Assembly: GCA_944387865.1 (NCBI GenBank)
Contig: CALXGN010000026.1
Span: 1-18,318, forward strand
Length of the DNA: 18,318 nt
Direction of reading: 5' to 3'
DNA from: Scatomorpha stercorigallinarum
Lineage (GTDB): Bacteria > Bacillota > Clostridia > Oscillospirales > Oscillospiraceae
Numbering within the stretch: the first letter of the stretch is position 1; each line of letters opens with the position of its first letter. Shown here piece after piece: positions 14,392 through 18,318 of this stretch. A program made the translations under genes and the position numbers. The notes below the pieces were generated by a model. That model ran no database searches. It worked only from the letters and a program-made list of their open reading frames with translations, and was not told the origin of the DNA.

Positions 14392-15207
14392 TCAGAACGG
14401 CAGGGCCGAGGCGGTGGCGTTGGCGAAAATAGCCGCGTCCGGGTGCTTTTGCAGCAGCGTCACCGGGAAGGAGGCCGAGATCTCGCCGTAGGCGGCCTGG
14501 CGCACCACGCCGCGGTGCCAGTCGCGGAACACGCCCAGGCGCACCTTCCGCGCGGAGAGTATCTGCTTGATGCCGATGGTGACAGCCCTGTTGGGCATGG
14601 CGATGATGGCGCCGCCGCGGTCGCCGATGGCGTTGGCGGTCCTGGTCTCCGGCGTGAGGGTGAGCGTGCGGGTGCCGAGGGCCGCGAACTCCTCCGGCGT
14701 GAGCTCCGGCCGGGCCTCGTTGAAGGCCAGGTGGCCGTTGATGCCGATGCCGCCGAAGGCGATGTCCACGCCGCCCAGCTCCTCGATCAGGCGGTCCACC
14801 CTGCCGGGGTCGGCCGGGTCGGGGAACACGCGCTGCTCCTCGGGCATCAGCAGCTCGGGGTCTATCTTCGTGTAGACGTTGTTGCGCATGAAGCCGCGGA
14901 AGGAGAGCGGGCTTTCGATGTCGATGTAAGTGCCGTCGTCGTTCAGGTACTCGTCCATGTTGATGAACCAGCAGTTTTTGAGGCTGACGCGGTCGCGGTT
15001 CACCAGGCGGACGAAGATGGGGTACTGGCCCACAGGGCCCACGGGGCAGATGAAAACGGTCTTTTTGCCCTCCGCGTTATGGGCCTTGATGGTGTTCACC
15101 ATCTCCAGCGCCAGCTCGTAGAACACCTCGCCGGAATCGCCGAGGGGATAGACGGGTATCCTGGCGCCTTTGCCGAGCTCCGCGGCGGGGATCTTGAAAT
15201 AGTCCAT
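14392..15207 (-). CDS. nagB: Glucosamine-6-phosphate deaminase family protein (NagB-like)
   Basis: It would isomerise and deaminate glucosamine-6-P to fructose-6-P plus ammonia. At 271 residues it is close to E. coli NagB (266). NMDEY (83-87) carries the catalytic Asp, and GGIGINGHLAFNE (152-164) carries the catalytic His and Glu. In the latter motif E. coli has Asp (Asp141) where Asn157 stands here, and the phosphate-binding Lys208 position reads MPNRAV (Asn206); ETRTAN keeps the conserved Arg. I recall Asn in this motif in other family members such as galactosamine-6-P deaminase-type AgaI, so a different epimer is possible. AAAGGAG lies 8 nt before the ATG, 24 bp after the response regulator stop. 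Confidence 0.85.
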   Translation of the reverse strand: MDYFKIPAAELGKGARIPVYPLGDSGEVFYELALEMVNTIKAHNAEGKKTVFICPVGPVGQYPIFVRLVNRDRVSLKNCWFINMDEYLNDDGTYIDIESPLSFRGFMRNNVYTKIDPELLMPEEQRVFPDPADPGRVDRLIEELGGVDIAFGGIGINGHLAFNEARPELTPEEFAALGTRTLTLTPETRTANAIGDRGGAIIAMPNRAVTIGIKQILSARKVRLGVFRDWHRGVVRQAAYGEISASFPVTLLQKHPDAAIFANATASALPF

Positions 15208-15231
15208 GTTTTTATCTCCTTTCCTGGCCGC

Positions 15232-15897
15232 TCAGAAGAGGTGGGCCACGTTCAGTTCTCTTATCGTCTCGACGATCTCCTTCGTGCGGGAGCAGCCGAA
15301 TTTGCGCAGCAGGCTTTTTATCTGCGTCTTGACGGTGACGAGCTCCACGCAGCGCAAAGAGGCGATCTCCTTGAGCTTCTTGTCCTCCAGCAGCAGGCGC
15401 ACCAGCTCGCGCTCGGCGGCGGTGAGCTTGCTCACGGAGTTGATGAAAAAGAGCAGGCTCTTTTCCGAACTGCGAAGGCGGGAATACTCCTTCAGCAGCA
15501 TGTTCTGTATCTTCGCGTCCAGCATCGGGCGGCCGGCGACGGCCGAGCGGATGTGCAGCAGCAGCTCCTCGTCCGGGCAGCCCTTGACGATGTAGTCCAC
15601 CGCGCCCGCGCCCATGCTGGTGAGGATCATGTCCTCCGTCTCGTGCGCGGTGAGGAAGATGACCATCGCGTCCGGGTGGGACTCCAGTATCTCCTCCGCA
15701 GCGTGGATGCCGGCGGTGGTGGTCTCCATCTCGATGTCCATCAGCACCAGGTCGCAGTCCACTTCGCCGGCCAGGGCCACGGCCTGCGCGCCGGAGGCGG
15801 CCTGGCCCACGACGCTCATGTCGCCCTGCGCGTTGAGCGTGTCGCAGAGGTCCTCGCGGATGATGTCAAAGTCCTCCGCCACCAGTATCCTCGTCAT
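15232..15897 (-). CDS. Response regulator with receiver and LuxR-type HTH output
   Basis: This DNA-binding response regulator, 221 residues long, is the cognate partner of the kinase whose gene overlaps it by ATGA. The receiver domain (about 1-122) has the acidic pair Glu8/Asp9, phosphoacceptor Asp54 (LVLMDIEM), Thr83 and Lys105. The C-terminal domain (about 156-215) carries a NarL/LuxR-like helix-turn-helix: LTAAERELVRLLL, then LKEIASLRCVELVTVKTQIKSLLRKFG. The recognition helix is unusual in detail, since most relatives read VSxxTVKxHxxxIxxKL. The gene lies 24 bp ahead of nagB with no terminator between, so it probably controls, and is transcribed with, the sugar operon. Confidence 0.93.
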   Translation of the reverse strand: MTRILVAEDFDIIREDLCDTLNAQGDMSVVGQAASGAQAVALAGEVDCDLVLMDIEMETTTAGIHAAEEILESHPDAMVIFLTAHETEDMILTSMGAGAVDYIVKGCPDEELLLHIRSAVAGRPMLDAKIQNMLLKEYSRLRSSEKSLLFFINSVSKLTAAERELVRLLLEDKKLKEIASLRCVELVTVKTQIKSLLRKFGCSRTKEIVETIRELNVAHLF

Positions 15898-17420
15898 TTG
15901 AGCTGTCTCCCCTCCCGGCGGGTCCTGCCATCGTAGCGGGGCAGGAGGATGAAAAAGGCGGCGCCGCCCGCGCGGCGGTTCTCCACCCTCAGCGTGCCCA
16001 GGTGGCTGCGGACGATGGTGCGGACATGGTAGAGGCCCATGCCCCAGTTGAAGTTGGTGTTTTTGCTCGAATAAAAGGGCTCGAAGATCTTGCGCTTGTC
16101 ATCCTCGGCGATGCCCTCGCCGTCGTCCCGCACTTCGAGCACTGTGTAGAGCCGCACGGTGTAGCCGATGAGGCTGACGGGGCTCTGGACGTGCCCGGCG
16201 GAGACGTTGGCCTCCCAGCCGTTGGTGAGCAGGTTGTAGAGCGCCTCCGCCAGGTAGTTGGCGTCCGCCAGCACCTGCACGCCCTCCGGCACGTCCAGCT
16301 CCAGCGGGGCGTCCGGGTATTTTTTGCGGAAGCGGTCGGCGGCCGTGGCGCAGACGTCCGCGAGCGCCACCGGCACCAGCATCACGCTCTTGCTCTTGAC
16401 CGTGCGGTAGAGCTCCTCGCTGCGGGCGATGAGCGTGTCGTTTATCTCGTTCAGGCGCTCGGCGCTCTCGCGCAGGCGGTCCATGTCCGGCTCGGGCTTG
16501 TCCAGCTCGGCGCGGATGCGCTTATAGAGCACGCGGTTGGCCAGCAGCTGGTTCTTGATGCCGTGGACGAACACGCTCGCCCCCGTGCGCGCCACGTCGA
16601 ACTTGCGCTCCAGGCCGGGGTCGTCCTCGTTGGAGGAGATGGTGTCCTCCGTATAGCGCAGCAGCATGCCGATGCCCAGCAGGCCGCCGATGACGTTCGC
16701 CGCCACCAGCAGTATGTAGCCCCCCAGGCCGGGCATCAGCAGCATGTAGCCCACGCCGCGGATGCCGAGGTAGTCGTAGCTGTAGAAGCTGTACACCTGG
16801 CCGGGGTCCTGGCCGCAGTAGATGTAATAGAGCAGCGCGAGGGCCGCCAGGCAGGCCACGAGCATGAAAAACTGCCGGCGGAAAAAGGGCATGGCGATGG
16901 AAAAGAGCTCGTATACGAGCAGGAAAAGCGACAGCAGCAGGTAGGCGATGACCCAGCCGTAGCTGATGTAAAAGAGCAGCGCCCGCCAGGCGTGGAAGCG
17001 CGCCACCATGGCGGCGTAGACGGCGGGGATGTAGAGCAGCATGGTGGCGGCCGGCAGCGCCGCCGCCAGCCAGGCGGCGCGCGAGGGGTATTTGCGGATG
17101 AGGGGCACCATCGTGTACCGCTCCGTCATCAGCAGCAGGAAGAGCGGGAACAGGTGGCGGCCGACATTGATGACCATCCCCAGCTGGTCGAAGGTGACGA
17201 TGCGGAACTGGAACCAGAGGCGCACGCCGTGCGAGAAGAAGAGGAAGCTCTCCACCTCCGCGGAGACGCCGCCCTTCTTGCTTATAAGCAGCATGATGCC
17301 CACAAGGTAGACGGTGAGGCTGGTGCACAGCGCGGCGAGCAGCAGGCTCTCGCGGTTGTGCCGCAGTATGAGCGTGACCATTGAGCCGAGCAGCAGTCCG
17401 GCGGACAAGAGCAGCAGCAT
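15894..17420 (-). CDS. Membrane sensor histidine kinase
   Basis: In this 508-residue kinase about seven membrane segments fill residues 3-256 with only short loops, so the sensor is membrane-embedded rather than a large external domain. The transmitter follows: phosphoacceptor His286 in FVHGIKNQ, N-box NLLTNGWEA around Asn400, G1 DDGEGI (432-437), F-box FEPFYSSK (446-453) and G2 WGMGLYHV (459-466). All ATP-binding motifs look intact. The H-box is not the usual HELRTPL type but resembles short-box kinases with HxxxN. The promoter and an AAGGGGGAG Shine-Dalgarno directly precede it, so it heads the operon. It could sense an intramembrane or transporter-linked signal; the ligand is unknown. Confidence 0.92.
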   Translation of the reverse strand: MLLLLSAGLLLGSMVTLILRHNRESLLLAALCTSLTVYLVGIMLLISKKGGVSAEVESFLFFSHGVRLWFQFRIVTFDQLGMVINVGRHLFPLFLLLMTERYTMVPLIRKYPSRAAWLAAALPAATMLLYIPAVYAAMVARFHAWRALLFYISYGWVIAYLLLSLFLLVYELFSIAMPFFRRQFFMLVACLAALALLYYIYCGQDPGQVYSFYSYDYLGIRGVGYMLLMPGLGGYILLVAANVIGGLLGIGMLLRYTEDTISSNEDDPGLERKFDVARTGASVFVHGIKNQLLANRVLYKRIRAELDKPEPDMDRLRESAERLNEINDTLIARSEELYRTVKSKSVMLVPVALADVCATAADRFRKKYPDAPLELDVPEGVQVLADANYLAEALYNLLTNGWEANVSAGHVQSPVSLIGYTVRLYTVLEVRDDGEGIAEDDKRKIFEPFYSSKNTNFNWGMGLYHVRTIVRSHLGTLRVENRRAGGAAFFILLPRYDGRTRREGRQLK

Positions 17421-17447
17421 GTTTCGCTCCCCCTTCCTGATACCGCC

Positions 17448-17476
17448 ATTTTACCGCAGATGCGCGCCCCTGTAAA
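17448..17476 (-). promoter_or_regulatory. Promoter of the kinase-nag-glycolytic operon
   Basis: On the minus strand TTTACA (17476-17471) and TAAAAT (17453-17448) are separated by exactly 17 bp, each one mismatch from sigma-70-type consensus. Predicted initiation is near 17441, giving a leader of about 20 nt with a strong Shine-Dalgarno before the ATG at 17420. The -35 box lies in the T-rich tail of the upstream terminator. Confidence 0.75.
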
Positions 17477-17504
17477 GAAAGGGGCGGCGGAATCGCCGCC
17501 CCTT
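17471..17504 (-). terminator. Intrinsic terminator of the substrate-binding protein gene
   Basis: A perfect 11-bp GC-rich stem (17479-17489 with 17494-17504, 4-nt loop) is followed on the minus strand by TCTTT. It begins about 20 bp after the substrate-binding protein stop codon at 17525 and separates that gene from the kinase-led operon. Confidence 0.8.
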
Positions 17505-17524
17505 GGGCTCATTTATGCGGTTTT

Positions 17525-18318
17525 TCAGGCGGCGGCGCCGTAGAGGGCTTCGCCGGCCTCGGTCATGATGTCAAAGGAGACGTAATTCTCGACGGGGACG
17601 GGCTCCTCAAGGTTGCCGGAGGAGATCATCAGCTCCTGCTGCAGCTCGTAGTAGCCCTCGACGGTGCCGTCCTGGACGCCTTCGTAAACTTCCTTGCCGG
17701 TGAGCCAGTCGGCGTCGCCGCGCTGCTTGTAGACGTCTTCGTAGCTCAGGGCGAGCAGGTCGGCGACCCACTGGGCGACCTCGTCGTGGTGCTCGTCGGC
17801 GGAGTAATCCATGCCCTCAAAGAGAGCGGTGACGAAGCGCAGGAACATGTCGCGCTCGGCCTCGACGCGGTCGGGCATGGCGATCCAGCTGGCGAGGGAG
17901 ATGCTGGTGTCGGAGAAGGTGACGTTGTCGGCGAGGACGGTGGTGCCCTCGACCTGCTCCAGGACGGTCAGGCTCTCGGGGCTCCAGAGGGCGCAGGCGT
18001 CAACGTCGCCGGTCATCATGGCGGTGACGATGGCGGAGGCGTCCATGTTCATGGCGGTGATGTCGTCCATGGTCAGGCCGGCCTTGGTGAGGGCGTTGGT
18101 GAGGATGACTTCGCTGGAGGTGCCGGCGGCGTAGGCCACGACCTTGCCGGCCAGGTCCTCGAGGGTCTTGACGTTGGGGCCGCCGATGACGGCGTCGCCG
18201 TTGGAGATGTGGCTGAGGGCGATGATCTGGGCGTTGCCCTGGGCGCAGAGCTTGTGGGCGCCGTCGCCGATGTAGCCGATGTCGATGGAGCCGGACTCCA
18301 TGGCGGAGATGATGGTCG
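17525..18318 (-). CDS. ABC transporter substrate-binding protein (NitT/TauT-like), 5'-truncated by window
   Basis: The frame is open to the window edge, so the N-terminus and any signal peptide lie outside; about 264 residues are visible. The stretch SGSIDIGYIGDGAHK, then IALSHISNGDAVIGG, then TLEDLAGKVVAYAAGTSSE resembles periplasmic-binding proteins of the SsuA/TauA/NMT1 type that capture nitrate, sulfonates, riboflavin- or pyrimidine-like ligands. The segments LAGKVVAYAAGT and MMTGDVDACALWSPE are characteristic of that fold. The call rests on these family-like motifs. Ligand unknown. It precedes the kinase gene in the same direction but is separated by a terminator, so it is probably the last gene of an ABC import operon. 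Confidence 0.8.
   Translation of the reverse strand, partial: TIISAMESGSIDIGYIGDGAHKLCAQGNAQIIALSHISNGDAVIGGPNVKTLEDLAGKVVAYAAGTSSEVILTNALTKAGLTMDDITAMNMDASAIVTAMMTGDVDACALWSPESLTVLEQVEGTTVLADNVTFSDTSISLASWIAMPDRVEAERDMFLRFVTALFEGMDYSADEHHDEVAQWVADLLALSYEDVYKQRGDADWLTGKEVYEGVQDGTVEGYYELQQELMISSGNLEEPVPVENYVSFDIMTEAGEALYGAAA

Noticed and set aside
9625..17384. Several long plus-strand open frames (for example 9625-11238, 12058-13254, 14212-15936, 16002-17384) opposite the minus-strand operon
   Set aside because: All are complementary frames of well-supported genes, rich in Val/His/Ala/Asp/Gly from GC-biased codons, without recognisable domains.

Overview
The window reads as chromosomal DNA from a GC-rich bacterium. 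Strong GGAGG-type Shine-Dalgarno sites, many 4-bp ATGA gene overlaps, a YtrA-type GntR/ABC operon, a PPi-type phosphofructokinase and hairpin-rich spacers fit a high-GC anaerobic Clostridia-like Bacillota, possibly a gut Oscillospirales relative. That placement is inference; no rRNA or other phylogenetic marker was scored. No phage, transposase, CRISPR array or tRNA gene was seen.

Layout. Positions 1-156 hold a dispersed two-hairpin repeat and a promoter-like site. Next come two plus-strand units. The first is mnmG-mnmA (157-3044), two tRNA wobble-uridine modification enzymes overlapping by ATGA. The second is gntR-ABC ATPase-ABC permease (3127-6342), with its own promoter (TTGACA-N17-TATCAT) overlapping the mnmA stop codon and an inverted repeat at the predicted start site. 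A gene-free spacer (6343-6961) between convergent operons carries at least ten short hairpins, a 28-bp perfect palindrome and a second, inverted copy of the repeat at position 1.

The rest is on the minus strand. At the right edge is a 5'-truncated ABC substrate-binding protein (NitT/TauT-like) closed by a clear terminator. Overlapping that terminator's T-tail is a promoter (TTTACA-N17-TAAAAT) that begins a ten-gene, very tightly spaced operon: membrane histidine kinase, LuxR-type response regulator, nagB-like deaminase, nagA deacetylase, class II aldolase, divergent triose-phosphate isomerase, LarA-family (nickel racemase-like) protein, PPi-type phosphofructokinase, TauE/SafE anion permease and aldose-1-epimerase-like protein.

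Together the operon enzymes can be drawn as one route: N-acetylhexosamine-6-P, deacetylation, deamination to a ketohexose-6-P, phosphorylation with PPi, aldol cleavage and triose-P isomerisation. It would be controlled by its own two-component system. The LarA-like protein and the TauE/SafE permease do not belong to textbook amino-sugar catabolism. They are the best candidates for undescribed biology here: an operon-borne 2-hydroxy acid racemisation/epimerisation and acid export step, or a variant pathway for another sugar.
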